A stretch of DNA of 64,000 nucleotides, taken from NCBI GenBank assembly GCA_013396635.1, contig WBMW01005542.1, positions 2,415,527 through 2,479,526 of the forward strand. The letters run 5' to 3'. Source of the DNA: Penelope pileata (Eukaryota; Chordata; Aves; Galliformes; Cracidae). Each line of letters begins with the position of its first letter. The stretch's first letter is position 1. Under the pieces are notes generated by a model. The model made no database searches and was not told where the DNA came from. It worked only from the letters and a program-made list of their open reading frames with translations. The position numbers were made by a program, and so were the translations under genes. Shown here piece by piece: positions 27,318 through 39,340 of this stretch.

Positions 27318-27365
27318 AGGAAGGGAGGGGAGGGGAAAGGAGAGAAGGAGAGAGGAGGAGAGGAA
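27318..27365 (+). repeat. Homopurine tract, 48 bp, G-rich
   Basis: Forty-eight consecutive purines containing three adjacent G runs (ggg, gggg, gggg) and several gg doublets. Such a tract can adopt triplex or quadruplex-like structure. It sits deep in the intron, in purine-rich surroundings, with no recognisable gene beside it. Confidence 0.9.
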
Positions 27366-28312
27366 TGCTCTCACTTCGTGGTTTTGTAGCCACAGCTACA
27401 CACTGGAGCTGGATGACCGCTTACATGTGTAGGAGAAAATCTGTCAGGATGGGGAAGCAAAGAGGGAGCTGTTAGTTACAACGTGATAATTAAGCTTGTT
27501 TTGTTCATGAAAACCACTGTGAACATGTGGATGTGATTGCTAATCAGGATAGTATAGACAGTGGGTGAAGGAAGGACTTCCAGCTGCTGGAACATAGCGA
27601 AGTTGGTGTGGGGAGGATGCCAAAATAACTTTGGGATGGAAAATCATTGGCGCAACTTTTTTTATTGCCTAAAATGCCTTTTTAGCATCCATCCTATGCC
27701 AGTGCAGTTGCTGCTCAGTGTACCTTGAGCTCTTATTGTGCTTTAGTCTTATTCCCAGTGGAAATTTAGGTCTCTTATATTTAGCAGCTTTTAGCAATTT
27801 AGCAGTTTTTCATGCAGTAGTACATTTACAGTCTGATTTTCAGACCTGTTCTTGTTTCTCAGTGTTTCTTTGGGATAATTTGGAGAGATTTCCCGAGTAC
27901 AAGAATCTGCTGTAGCTCAGTAGACATAGATCCCTCTTGAGGCAATCTAGCATGCTTTTTGCATGTGTTCGTGTCTGATTTCTCAACTTCTGGTATTCAG
28001 GTGTGTCTTCACTGGTGACATTCTCAGAACAAATGACACGTTACAACACAGCCAGCTAACATATAAGTTGCCAAGATCTGTTCCCAAGCAGCAGTTTACA
28101 TAAATTCCTTCCCCTCAGACCTGTGCTGATTTGATGATACTGGCAACAAGTATGTTGTGGGCAATTCTTGTGACATACTTAAATTTGAGTCAATGCTTTC
28201 TACGGAATTGCAGAAACTTTTTATCTGCATCTTTCTTTTTACCTCATTTGACATCTGACATCTTTGCTTTCTTCTAACTTCTTCTCTAGTGTCTTTTTAA
28301 AGAAAAAACAGC

Positions 28313-28332
28313 TTTTTTTTTTTTTTTTTTTA
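28313..28332. repeat. Poly-T tract (20 T)
   Basis: An uninterrupted T run followed by aggaaaac. It resembles a polypyrimidine tract plus acceptor, but no open exon with a donor follows. Confidence 0.9.
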
Positions 28333-31300
28333 GGAAAACATGTTTACTGGAGAAGGTAGAATAAACGCTGTATCGTTCGTGGAATAGAAAGTAACCGTGA
28401 GGTTGCTTGATAGATTCAAAGTCGGTAGGCAAGGCCCTAGAAATACTTCAGTTCAGTGTCTTTGTGACTTATTTGTGGCTCAACTGCTATTATGATGATG
28501 TAATTATGATAGCAGCATTAGTATTGGATGCCCTGCCACTGGGAAGTAGAAGTTAGTTACCAAAGAGATCTGCAAGTACACTGTGGGTTATGTTTATGTA
28601 GGTGGTTTCAGACACTGAGCATGCAGCTGCCATGTTTTGGGGATATGTGCATTGCAGAGGACCTACTTTCTCCAAGTGAGTGTCTTTGACACTTGTTCAA
28701 GTAAGTTATTCTGCCAAGTTCAGGTGTTTTGGTATGACAGCAACAGCAGCCTACTGGCAGAGTAGTTTTCCCTTTTTTGATCTGAGTAATAGAACAAGTT
28801 AATTTGCTTTTTGTTTCATTTGTAACATGCAAAATCCAAGTGAACAATTTTTTTTGCTGGAAGACCAGTCTAGCAAATGATCAAGTTTTCTGCTTCTCCT
28901 GATGTTATTTTATCATCAACATTTGTCAAAGCTGGAACTAAACTGTCCTCCAGTGTTACCACTTTGAACCAACCTGTGGCTCACATTCCCTTCTGTCTGT
29001 CCCTGCCGTATGAAGACAAAAATGGAACTTGTCTGCATGAGGGCTTCAGTCTCTTGAGGAGAAAGTGGAGGAGATAAGAAATGCAAGCCAGCCTTTGAGC
29101 ATCTTTTCTCCTTTCAAAAGGAATGAAGTATCCAAGAATGGCTTGGAAGGTCAGTAGTAAATTTTATAAGGCATTAGTGGGAGGAGAAGAGCTTAGAGAG
29201 AATTTAGATTGCTATCAGTTGTTCTGAAATTGTTGTGTTATTAAATCCACTAAAGTGGGAATAAAAATTTCTGAATGCAATGTAATGATAAACACATTAA
29301 CTAAATTTTCTAATGCAGCTGCTTCTGATAACAAGGACTGGAATTGATGCATTAGGAAAATCTTGTTCTTCATGCCCCTGATTCTGTGTATGCAATCTCA
29401 TCAGAGGTTAATTTAAAGGCCAGAGTTAGTTTCTTTGAACATTCCACCATTAAAATATCTAAACAGATATAGCCCTGATATAATCTTAACTAAACATGCT
29501 TTTCAGACTTATTAACCTGAGACATAACATCAGTTTTGTGTACTACTGTGATAACCGTTGTGTTTGACTTTGGAAGTTAAAGGTATAAAAACTAATAGAA
29601 TTAGAATAGGAGCCTCTGAGAACGGCACCTGAAGGAGTAATTAAATTAATTTCCACACAAACAGATATGAAGTACAAATACAACAGCAATAATAATTTTA
29701 GTATGACACAAAATTTCATGAAAAAAAATCATCTTTATTGCACTTCAGTGTGAGGGTTGTGGAGGCTGAATGAATGTGGGGTCTTTTTATCTATATTTTG
29801 GAACTGATTGAAGACAGTTACCTAATAGCACTCAGTAGTGCTCATCGGCTGTTTAGCCGGTGCTGTATAGATGTCAGAATTCCTGTGAGTTTACATTCCT
29901 CTATCATGTGTGAAATTGGAGTCTGCAGGGAGAGTTAAGTAAATAAGTTGCTTCAACCTGCAGCCATAGGAAGAGAAACTAGAGGGAGATGGCATTGGCC
30001 ATGGGACTGTTCAGGTGAAGGTCAGGGATTCGAATGTAAGGTGAAGTGACAGGGAGTATTAGTTAGCATGGGCAGATTTTGAGTGGCCTAGGAACGTGAA
30101 CTTGATGCTAAGTCCTAGCACACAGAAACCTATGCCACACAAACCTATATCTGTATAACTTGGACCTACCTATGTTTGCAGTCTTTTTGTTTCTAGTAAC
30201 CTCTTTGCAGCTTGACACGGGAAGAAAAAATCATGCTGTGAACATTTTTACAAATTCAAGTTTTCCATGATGTGCAGCACATGCAGAAATCCATGCCTCT
30301 GAAAAATGTCAAGGGTGATACCAACCTGCACTCATTCCTAAACCACTTCATAGGGAGAGAAGAAGACCCGTATCCAAAGCATGGGTCAGCTTGGTTCCAG
30401 AGTGTGGCCTTGAGGACTCCTCTCCTACTTTCAGGATGAGTCCCTTCCAATGAATACGTGAATGTTTCATACAAGCTGGACCGGTTCCATACAAGATAAT
30501 TTCTGTTTTGTGGTATCCCAGCCTGTGGTATTTACATCATAATTTTGGAATGAGGCAGGACAAGAGGCTTGTGTACCTCCTCCCTTTCTGTTGCTGCAGT
30601 TGACTTGCTTTTCACCTTTCTGTAGAAAGAGTTTGTCCAGAGCCATGAGTTACCTGTCTCCCATATCTTCTGTGCAAGGGAAGCACTGTTTTGTGTCTGG
30701 TATGTGCATAAGTTAAAAGATGGTAACTGGCAATGCCCATACAGTCCCCAGACAACTTGCACTTGAACCACTTTCCAGCCTCGTGGTATGCCAAACCTGC
30801 CCAAGTGTGTGTTGCCACTGTTTTCTCCTGTTTTGCTGCAGCTCTGATTTGCATGAGGTTTTCCAAAGTCCCCTGCACTCCAAGTGAATTCCAGAGCTGT
30901 TGCATTATCAGTTCTAGGAATAAAGTGACTGTCTTTTGATTTTCAGCAGAAATTCCACCTTGGAAATTATCCTGACAACTGTTGTCTGGTTTGGTCTTTT
31001 ACAGAAATCGCTTCAGTTTGATAAATCAACATATTCTACAGCTGGGTGAAAACTCGTGTCAAATATACTTAAAATTTCATAGTAGTATATAAACAAAGAA
31101 ACTGAGGACAAATAAACATGAAGGATGAGCTATCACTTTGTATCAAAACTTGGAGTTTTTGAAATATGCTAATGCAAATTGAGTAGGGAAATGCCTCAGT
31201 ATTATTTACAAGCACTTATCTGTGTCTCTGTGAATATGACTTGTGCTTTTCTAGAATTGTAGGAAGGTACTACAAGATGTAGACTGAATTTCCATTTGTG

Positions 31301-31370
31301 TATATAGATACAGCTCCAATAATTTCAAAACAACACAAGGATTTTTTAATACTTTCACATACATGCACAT

Positions 31371-34070
31371 ACAGAATGTTGGAAGGTACCTCTGGAGATC
31401 ATGAAATCCAACCATTCCACCTAAGCAGAATTACCTAGGGCATGTTGTACAGGATTGTGTCCAGGCAGGTTTTGAGTATTTACAGAGGAGACTCCACAAC
31501 CTCTCTGAACAGCTTGTTCCAGTGCTCTGTCACCCTGAAAGTAAGGAAGTTTTTCTTCATATTCAGATGGAACTTCCTGTATTTTCGTTTGTGTCCATTG
31601 CCTTTTGTCCTGGTACTGGGTACCGCTGAAAAGTCTGGCCTCATCTTCTTGACACCCTCCCTATATTCAGTTATAAGATCCCTTCTCTGTCTTCTCTTCT
31701 CCAGGCTGAACAGTCCCAGGTCTCTCAGCCTTTCCTCATAACAGAAATGCTCTAGGCCCCTAATTATCTTTGTAGCCCTCCGCTGGACTCTCTCCAGTAT
31801 GTCCATGCCTCTCTTGTACTAGGAAGCCCAGAACTAGATGCAGTATTGCAGATGTGGCCTCACCACATTTGAGTTGAGGGGGAGGATAACATCCCTCGAC
31901 CTGCTGACTGTGCTCTTCCTAATGCACCCCAGGGTACCATTGAGCTAGGTGGCCACCTGGACATGTTGCTGTCTCATGGTTAACTTGTCCACCAGGTGTC
32001 CCAGGGCTGCTTTCCAGCAAGCCAGCATCCAGTACTGGCGCATGGAGTTACTCCTCCATAGATGCAAGACTCTGCACTTGCTTTTGTTGAACTTTGTGAG
32101 AATCCTCTCCAATCAACTCGCCAGTCTGTGTAGGTCTCTGTGAACGGCAGCACAGCCTTCTGGTGTATCAGCCACTCCTCTCAGTTTTCTATCATCAAAC
32201 CTGTTGAAGGTGTGCTCTGTCCCTTCATCCAGGTCACTGATGACTAAGTTGAACAAGACTGGACACAGTACTATCTCTGACACTAATAGCTGCAGGCCTC
32301 CAACTAGATTGCGCTTCTGATCACACTCCTTTTGAGCTCTGCCATTCAGCCAGCTAGCTCTCAATCCTCCTCGCTGTCCACTCATCAGACCCCTGCTTCA
32401 TGAGCTTACCTGTGAGGCTGTTACAGGAGACAATGTCAAAAGCCTTGCCAAAGTCAAGGTAGACAACATCTACTGCTCTCCTCTCAGCTACCCAGCCAAT
32501 CATTCCATCATAGAAGGCTATCATATTGGTTAAGGCATCATTTTCCCTGGGTGAATCCATGCTGACTACTCCTCATCACCTTTCCTTTCACATGCTTAGC
32601 AATGACATCCAGGATGTGCTGTTCCATCACCTTTCCAGAGTGGAGGTGAGGCTGACTGGTCTGTAGTTTCCCAGGTCCTCCTTCTTGCCCTTTTTGAAGA
32701 CTGGAATGACATTGGCCTTCTTCCAATCCTCGGACAGCTCTCCTGTTCTCCATGACTTTTCAAAGATGATGGAGAGTGGCCTAGCAATAACATCCACCAG
32801 CTCCCTCATCATTTGAGGGTGCATTCCATCACATTTGTGGGTGTCAGCTTTGCCTAAATGATCTCTAGCTCAATCCTCCTTGACCATGGGGAAGTTTTCC
32901 ATTCTCCAGACTTTCTCTCTTGTCTCCAGGGTCTGGGAATCCTGAGNAGGAATCCTGGGAATCCTGAGGGCTATCTTCAGCAGTAAAGACTGAAACAAAG
33001 AAGACATTCAGTAAGTCTGCCGTTCTGTATCCTTCATCACTAGGGCACCCACTCCATTCAGCCGTAGGCCCACATTTTCCCCAGTCTTCCTTTTGTTATT
33101 GATATTCTTAAAGAAGCACTTCTTGTTGTCCTTGACATTTCTTGCCAGATTTAATTCCAAATGGTCCTTACTCTTCCTCGTCACATTCCTGCATGTGTTC
33201 TTATATTCCTCCCAAGTGGCCTGTCCCTTTTCCCACATTCGGTATTCTTTCTTCTCCTATTTGAGTTTTGCAAGGAGCTACTTGCTCATTCATGCAGGTC
33301 TCCTACTCCCCATGCTGGACTTCTTACTAATAGGGATACACCAGTCTTGAACTTTGGGGAAATTATACTTGAATATTAACAAGCTCTCCTGGCACCCCTG
33401 CCTTCTAGGGCCCTAATACTTGGGATTCCTCCAGCTAGATCCTGGAAGAGGCCAAATTTTGCTCTCCTGAAGTCCAGGGTTGCAATCCTACTTATTGCCC
33501 TTCTTCCTTTGCACAGGATCCTGAGCTCCACCATCTATCTCATGATCACTGCCCCCAACCTTCACATCTCCAATCAGTCCTTCTTTATTAGTACAAAGTC
33601 CAGCAGCAAACTGCTCCTCATTGGCTCCTCCATCACCTGTATCAAAAAGTTATCATCAGTGCTATGCAGGAGTCTCCTAGACTTTAAGGCCTAGCTGTGT
33701 TGTATTTCAACAGATATCAGAGCTGTTGAAGTCCCCCATGAGAACACAACAGTGTCACCCATGTTAGCTTGCCCTTTAATCCTTACCCATATGCTCCCAA
33801 CATGCTCTTCATCTACCCCTAGGCAGAGATTGATACATTCCAGATGCTCTCTCACATGAAGAGCAACTCCACCACCTCACCTTTCTGGTCTGTCTTTCCT
33901 AAATGTGCATCGCCATCCATGCCAGTGTTCCAGTCATGCGAGCTATCCCATCACGTCTCTGTAATTGCAATGAGATCATGGCCCTGTAATTGCACACAGA
34001 TCTTGAATTCTTCCTGTTGATTCCTCTTGCTGTGTGCATGAACGCTGTCATAAAAACAGGAATAAATGTT
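31371..34070 (-). mobile_element. CR1 LINE, near-complete ORF2 (endonuclease-reverse transcriptase), decayed
   Basis: On the minus strand this runs from just after the start of ORF2 to the 3' end. Near 34060-33954 it reads NQQEEFKICVQLQGHDLIAITET, with residues up to the N of the endonuclease (CFYDSVHAHSK) still alignable. At about 33238-33010 is a basic linker (LELNLARNVKDNKKCFF). At about 32824-32630 are RT motifs ELSEDWKKANVIPVFKKG and NYRPVSLTS, at 32560-32360 VDVVYLDFGKAFDIVS, and at 32250-32115 the region that should carry FADD but reads FDDR, followed by GVADTPEGCAA. The C-terminal domain is at 31806-31480. The frame changes several times, so it is dead. The 3' end is marked by an octamer-like acagaatg at about 31373. 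About 2.7 kb is long for CR1, most copies of which are a few hundred bases. Confidence 0.93.
32935..32968 (-). repeat. Short direct duplication around an N inside CR1
   Basis: The 12-mer gggaatcctgag occurs at 32935-32946 and again at 32957-32968, with N at 32947 between the copies. It may be a real tandem duplication or an assembly join. Confidence 0.7.
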
Positions 34071-34747
34071 AATCTTCACTCTTCCTACATAATGAACAGT
34101 TGCTTCATCCCATTTTACTGATAAAAAGATCAATGCAATCTAATTAACTAATTTAAATTTAGAAATGAGAAATTAATGATTTTCTAAGTCCACATTCTAC
34201 CTCAGAAACAGTACTGTTTTAATTTTTGGAAAATAAAAGAAACCAAAGAGACTGTAGTTGGTGAAAGAAGAATTGTAATCCGAAAATGTTTTTGAGACTT
34301 TGAAGACATGTCTCGTACAGTATGTAAAGCAAGTCGTCCAGAGTCAGTATAAGATAAAGATGTTTTTTGATGTTGCAAGCCAAATAATGTTCTGTTTCCG
34401 TGGATTCTCACATCAGTTCATATTAGACGAAAATTGCTAATGATTCCCTGAAATGTATTTCATACCAGTTTTATTTTTTTACCATGATTCTGTCTGCCCT
34501 AAGGAGAAGAAAGGTCTTTTTTCTTGTGCCAGTAAAATACTATATTGAAAATTACAATTCTACTTCAGCTGTCTGGATATTGAAGGATGTACTTGGGTTT
34601 GGTAGAATTGATTTCCAAGTTGTGTTCTACTTTCTGGTTTCGTAAATGAAATCTTCAGAGCCAAAAGAAATGTAAATCATTTATAGATCCACAAGCAAAT
34701 GTTAATTATTAGTTCTGGAATCAATGTCTTAATGACAAAAAAGAGAG

Positions 34748-35130
34748 ATATCTGGAGGTTATGTAGATCTAAATCTCTGGAGATCGTCTGATCTGACCCC
34801 ATGCTCAAAGCCAGGTCAGTTAGAGCAAGTTTCTTAGAGATCGTATTTTGCATCTCTCCAAGGATGGAAATTCCATCACAGCCTCTCTGGATAATGATTA
34901 CAATGTTTTGAAAGATGTATAGTAAAAAATTTTTTTTCTTATTTTTAAACAGAATTCATTCCGTTTTGGTTTGTGCTTTTTGCCTCTTGTTCTGTCAGCA
35001 CTACACATGGGTGTATAAATACACTTACTGAGTGGAGGGGAAGAATCACCTCTCTTGACCTGCTGGCTGATAAAGTATGGCAAGGTCACATGCTGACTTG
35101 TGTTCAGCTTGGGGTCCTCATGACTGAAAG
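34748..35130 (-). mobile_element. CR1 LINE, 3' fragment
   Basis: Read on the minus strand this is the CR1 C-terminal/3' region. On the + strand the marks are ctcaaagccaggtcagttagag, 'atctctccaaggatggaaattc', 'cacagcctctctgg', ttgcctcttgttctgtcagcac and tcttgacctgctggctgata. All are diverged versions of the segment also present at 31.4-32.0 kb. There is a T/A-rich expansion at about 34925-34945. The 3' octamer is not clear. No intact frame remains; a 151-codon minus-strand ORF across it (34898-35353) is not the CR1 frame. Confidence 0.75.
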
Positions 35131-35361
35131 TAGTGTGGTAAAAGGCATGAATTTCATTTTCAGTGTGTTCAGCTGATGGTGATGAATTAAAAGCTCCTAG
35201 AGGTATAAAATTATGAGTTAGGCTTGTGAGCTGACAGCATTCAAATTCCAGTTTGACTCCTGAATGCCACAGTGTGGGTTCAGTATGCCGCATTTTAAAA
35301 AAAGATTGTGTTATAATAGGTTCTAGGAAAAATATTTTCCTAATAGCAAACATTGAAATTG

Positions 35362-35506
35362 TTTATCCAGAGTTGTGGAATCTCCATCTTTGGAGATTTT
35401 CAGGATTCGACTGGACAATACAATCAGGCCAAAGTTGACCCTGCCATGAGGAGGACGTGGAGGTAGATGAGCACCCAGACATCCCTTCCAAGTATTCTCT
35501 AAGTGT
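35362..35506 (+). mobile_element. CR1 LINE, 3'-end fragment
   Basis: The + strand has gttgtggaatctccatct, tggagattttcaggattc and gactggacaat, then catcccttccaa and a degenerate octamer (attctcta). This is the standard CR1 3' end in the opposite orientation to the copy at 34748-35130, about 230 bp away. It is old and diverged. Confidence 0.7.
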
Positions 35507-35747
35507 CTGGCATTAGGACATGAACACTATGTTTTAAAGCCTCCTGCTTGTAGCCCTATGACATTATTACCACCACGTAAGGGTTTATTTGACTTGCTTC
35601 CAACAGCAATCTTGGGAATTCATAAAATGAAATGTACTTTCTGTAAGATAGTTGAGATGGCTACTTAGGGTGACTTTAAGGTCATTTCGGGCCATCAGAA
35701 TGCTCTAAGGGAGTGCTGGTGGGGCATGGGATCCTCTGGTGTTCTAA

Positions 35748-35763
35748 ATATATATATATATAT
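35748..35763. repeat. (AT)n microsatellite
   Basis: About 16 bp of alternating A and T. Confidence 0.85.
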
Positions 35764-36515
35764 GTATTTTGTAATGTTTTGCATAAATTTTTACAATTTC
35801 TATGATTCTGGAAGGTGACACTTGTCAGAAGTGCATAGCATCACAGTGTACAAATAGGACAGGTTTGGTTAATGCTTCAGTGGAAGTTATAGCACTAGGC
35901 ATTTATGTTTATTTTAGCTGAAATTAATTTAAATGCCTGATGAAAGAAATTTCAAAGCTGTAACATTTGCGAGTGTTGGTAGGTCTGTAGTAATGTGGTG
36001 AAATCATATATTGCCCTAAAGTGAAAAATATATAAATGTAAAGACTTTCTAGATTATAGAATAATCAATTTCTTCATATGCATATCATCTACTACCTATG
36101 TAAGGAAGATCTCCCATTGATAAACATAGAAAAAGAATTGTTACTCTCTGCACATCAGGTCAGATACTTTCAGCTTTGATACAGGGGCATCTACAGAGAT
36201 TCTTTACTAATTTTTGAACTGTAAATATGACTTCTGCTACATCATTTTTATGTAAGTTTAAGTGATATTTCAGTGATGACTGATTCTGTTTGGATGTAGT
36301 TATTGTTATCCACTGGGAGGAGTGGCTGACACGCCAGAAGGCTGTGCTGCCATTCAGCAAGACCTGGACAGGCTGGAGAGTTGGGCAGAGAGGAACCTGA
36401 TGAGGTTCAACAAAAGCAAGTGTAGAGTCTTGCACCTGGGGAGGAATAACCGCATGTACCAGTACAGGCTGGGGGATGACCTGCCGGAGAGGAGCTCTAC
36501 AGAGAGGGACCTGGG

Positions 36516-36613
36516 NNNNNNNNNNNNNNNNNNNNNNNNNNNNNNNNNNNNNNNNNNNNNNNNNNNNNNNNNNNNNNNNNNNNNNNNNNNNNNNNNNNNN
36601 NNNNNNNNNNNNN
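36516..36613. other. Assembly gap (98 N)
   Basis: A run of N inside a CR1 copy. The gap was probably left unresolved because of the repeat. Confidence 0.99.
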
Positions 36614-36740
36614 GGAGTCTCCTTCCCTGGAGATATTCAAGACCCGCCTGGACGCCTACCTGTGCAACCTGCAGTAGGGAACCTGCTCTGGCAGGGGGGT
36701 TGGACTTGATGACCTCTTGAGGTCCCTTCCAACCCCTACA

Positions 36741-36767
36741 ATTCTGTGATTCTGTGATTCTGTGATT
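36741..36767 (+). repeat. CR1 3' octamer array
   Basis: Three tandem copies of attctgtg followed by att, the signature of CR1 3' ends. CR1 uses this short repeat in place of a poly-A tail. Confidence 0.93.
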
Positions 36768-37119
36768 GTTATGATTTTTACTCTTAGAACCTCTAAGGGG
36801 TGGGCTGAAATGTATAAATTAAAATCCTTATTTTTAAAGCAGTACTTTGAAGAATGGTGTTATTTATGAAATGTTACAGCCTGGCAAACAGGAAATAAAA
36901 GTTTCTAGGGAACTTAAATATGGAAATGCTAAGCCTTAAAATCCAACATTTAATAAGAAAATGGTAATCATTTAAATACTTGATTATCTTTTGAATACTT
37001 ACGTAGTTTCTGTGTCTCTTTACTACAATTCCCTTATCAGTACTAACTTATTTTCAGACTAATTTTCTCCTTCACCATCCTATGTTTCATAAATGCTCTC
37101 AGCCTGTGCTATTTAACTG

Positions 37120-37159
37120 CTTCAAACAGGGAGGTTGATTGACTTCAAACAGGGAGGTT
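37120..37159 (+). repeat. Two-copy direct repeat of 17 bp
   Basis: The 17-mer cttcaaacagggaggtt occurs at 37120-37136 and 37143-37159, separated by six bases (gattga). It is a small local duplication. Confidence 0.85.
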
Positions 37160-39320
37160 CTGTTGCAATAATTTCTGAGAACACTTTATTTTCGGCCACC
37201 AGATTCAGCTTTAAAGAGTTTACTGTATATTGTGACATACAGGCTCTTTGAAGGTTAATCAGCTTTTTAGCAATAATAGGGTTTGATTCTTGTGTGACTA
37301 AGCGAGTCACTTCTGTTTCTTGTGCAGATCTATCATTTAATCAGAAGGCTTCAAGTTAAGACTTACTATATTGCGTAGTAAGTAGAAAAGACAGTTTTTG
37401 TTTTAATCATTATTTTCTTTCTGAACTTCACTCTATCTTTAGGACTGTAAATTAGTTGAGACAGCAAGACTGATTATTTGAGAACCATTGCTAATGTGCG
37501 TGAAATCTAATAAAAGGAGCTATACAGTGAAGTCGTATTATTTGGACACTGAAGCTAAGAACTAATTTGAAGAAATATTCTTATATATACAAAATAACAT
37601 CCACTACATCTGGTAATGTTCCTGATTTACATTTAGAGCATGCTTTAATCCAATTGCAGTTAAACTGAAGGCAGTTAGTGTTTTCTTAAAAGGCAAGTAC
37701 AGAAACTCACAAATCTTTTTTCTTTTTTTTCCACATATTTGTAGCTCAAAATAATTGTTTAGGAGATGGTCAGGGTGCACTTTCACCAATTGCTTTTGCC
37801 AAGCGAGTGGACTTTCTGGAACTGAACATCGCTGATACAGCTACATGTTTGAATTTACCTCTTAAGTTGATGGAATTATGCATAAAATAATATATCTCTG
37901 TTTAACTGGATATTTCTGGTAGTAATGAACTACAGGTTTTTAAATAGAATTTATATTCAAAAATATTAACATTATGTATTTCTATACCTAACTTCTCATC
38001 TAAATCTAATTCTAATCCCGTGACATATATTGCTGTGTTTCTCATGGGCATTCAAATTCTGCAGTTTTGTTTTCTCCAAAGCTTGAGATGCTGAGATTGA
38101 AATATTGGCAGTACTGATACAAAATGTTCCTGTTAATAAAATCGTTATTTTTATTATTCAGTGCTTCAGAAGTTTCCTTCTAGTGGCTGTAGTGTCTCTG
38201 TTTTGGAAGAGATGAATTGGATTCCAGATGGGAAGATCCAGTCTGACAAATCTGCTGCAGTCTTTTAGGCAGATAGGATTAAAAGTGCTGATTTGTTTAG
38301 ATTTAGAAAGGCCTTTGATGGAAAAGACAACACTGTTTTACAGAATGTTACTGGATGATACAAATAAATATCTATCATAAATATTTTAAAACTTGAGGAA
38401 TGTTGGCTTGTGTAAAGGAATGTGGTTCTGCCTGGACATGAAGTACCAAGCAGGAATGGTAGATGACTCTTTAATTCGTCATTTGTTTTTCTGCATGAGT
38501 TGAAGGGGTGAGTTGAGGTTTAAGATGGAGTAGAGAAGACAATGGGTCAGAGTAAAAGACTTAATTAGACACCAAAATTTTATTCCATGAAGATGACAGA
38601 ACTTTTTTTTCTCAATCTGCAAATGAGAATAGAGTCTGCAGAGCAAGACTTCCTTTAAAAGAAGGCTGTAACTATAGACAGTAGTGCCAGCTTTGCTATG
38701 TGGGTAATCAGTAGAAAAGCATATTGCTTGGTGTTGCCATTTTCCAGAAAGTATTTGCAAGCACTACTGCAGATAATGCTAGTATATTCTGTTCTGAAAG
38801 CCATGCCAGATTTAGAACATTAATTTACAAATTGGTGTATGTGAAGACTTTGTTTAATCGTAGTTTTGAAGGCAAGTTGTGCATGATGGGCTTGAATTTA
38901 GTCCTGAATTTGTCCACTAGTTAGGTATGTGATATGCTGTCTTCCTCTTTTCCCTTGCTCTTATATTGTTAACACAGTGAAATCAGGAAAATCTTCAGAT
39001 TCTTATAAACTGAAGCCATCTGGCAGTTCATAGTTGTTATGCTGTCCAAATGGGTAGATTGCTCAAAATGTACTCCCTATGCTTATGACTGTGTTAGATA
39101 GGAGTGTATTAGATTATGACTGTGTTATAAAGGACTGTGTTAGGTAGTGGGTTCCTATGACTGAGAACTTAGGATTAAGAGTTTTTAAGTCATGATTTAC
39201 TTAGCATCAGAAATTTTGTTTTGGTCTGGGGAAAACAGAAAATGGTTAAGTGAGAGAGTGTTTATGTGTGTAAAAAGTTACGAATGTCTAGGGAAGGAGG
39301 GAGTTTGTACGCAACTTTTG

Positions 39321-39340
39321 GATTGAATTGGATTGAATTG
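39321..39340 (+). repeat. 10-bp tandem duplication
   Basis: The 10-mer gattgaattg is repeated twice in tandem with a partial third copy. Confidence 0.8.

Larger units (their letters stand above)
36313..36767 (+). mobile_element. CR1 LINE, 3' part, relatively young, interrupted by an assembly gap
   Basis: The + strand translation from 36322 is open: GVADTPEGCAAIQQDLDRLE, then SWAERNLMRFNKSKCRVLHLG, then a YRLGDDLPERSSTERDLG-type stretch up to the gap at 36516. This is the RT C-terminal half of CR1 ORF2. After the gap comes the conserved tail (gagatattcaagacccgcct, ggttggacttgatgacctc, ttccaacccctacaattctg). It ends with three perfect tandem octamers attctgtg. The open frame and perfect octamers suggest a younger copy than the others in the window. 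About 500 bp expected between the two parts is missing or hidden in the 98-N gap, which need not reflect true length. Confidence 0.93.

Noticed and set aside
30256..30905. Overlapping minus-strand frames of 72, 90 and 97 codons, considered as a possible retroelement
   Set aside because: I could not match them to a known element, and the overlapping frames have no shared coding signal.
34898..35353. 151-codon minus-strand frame
   Set aside because: It runs through a decayed CR1 3' fragment in a frame that is not that of CR1 ORF2, so it is an accident of the repeat.
35640..35820. Possible further CR1 tail (ttctatgattctgg)
   Set aside because: Only a short octamer-like match, with no CR1 body before it.
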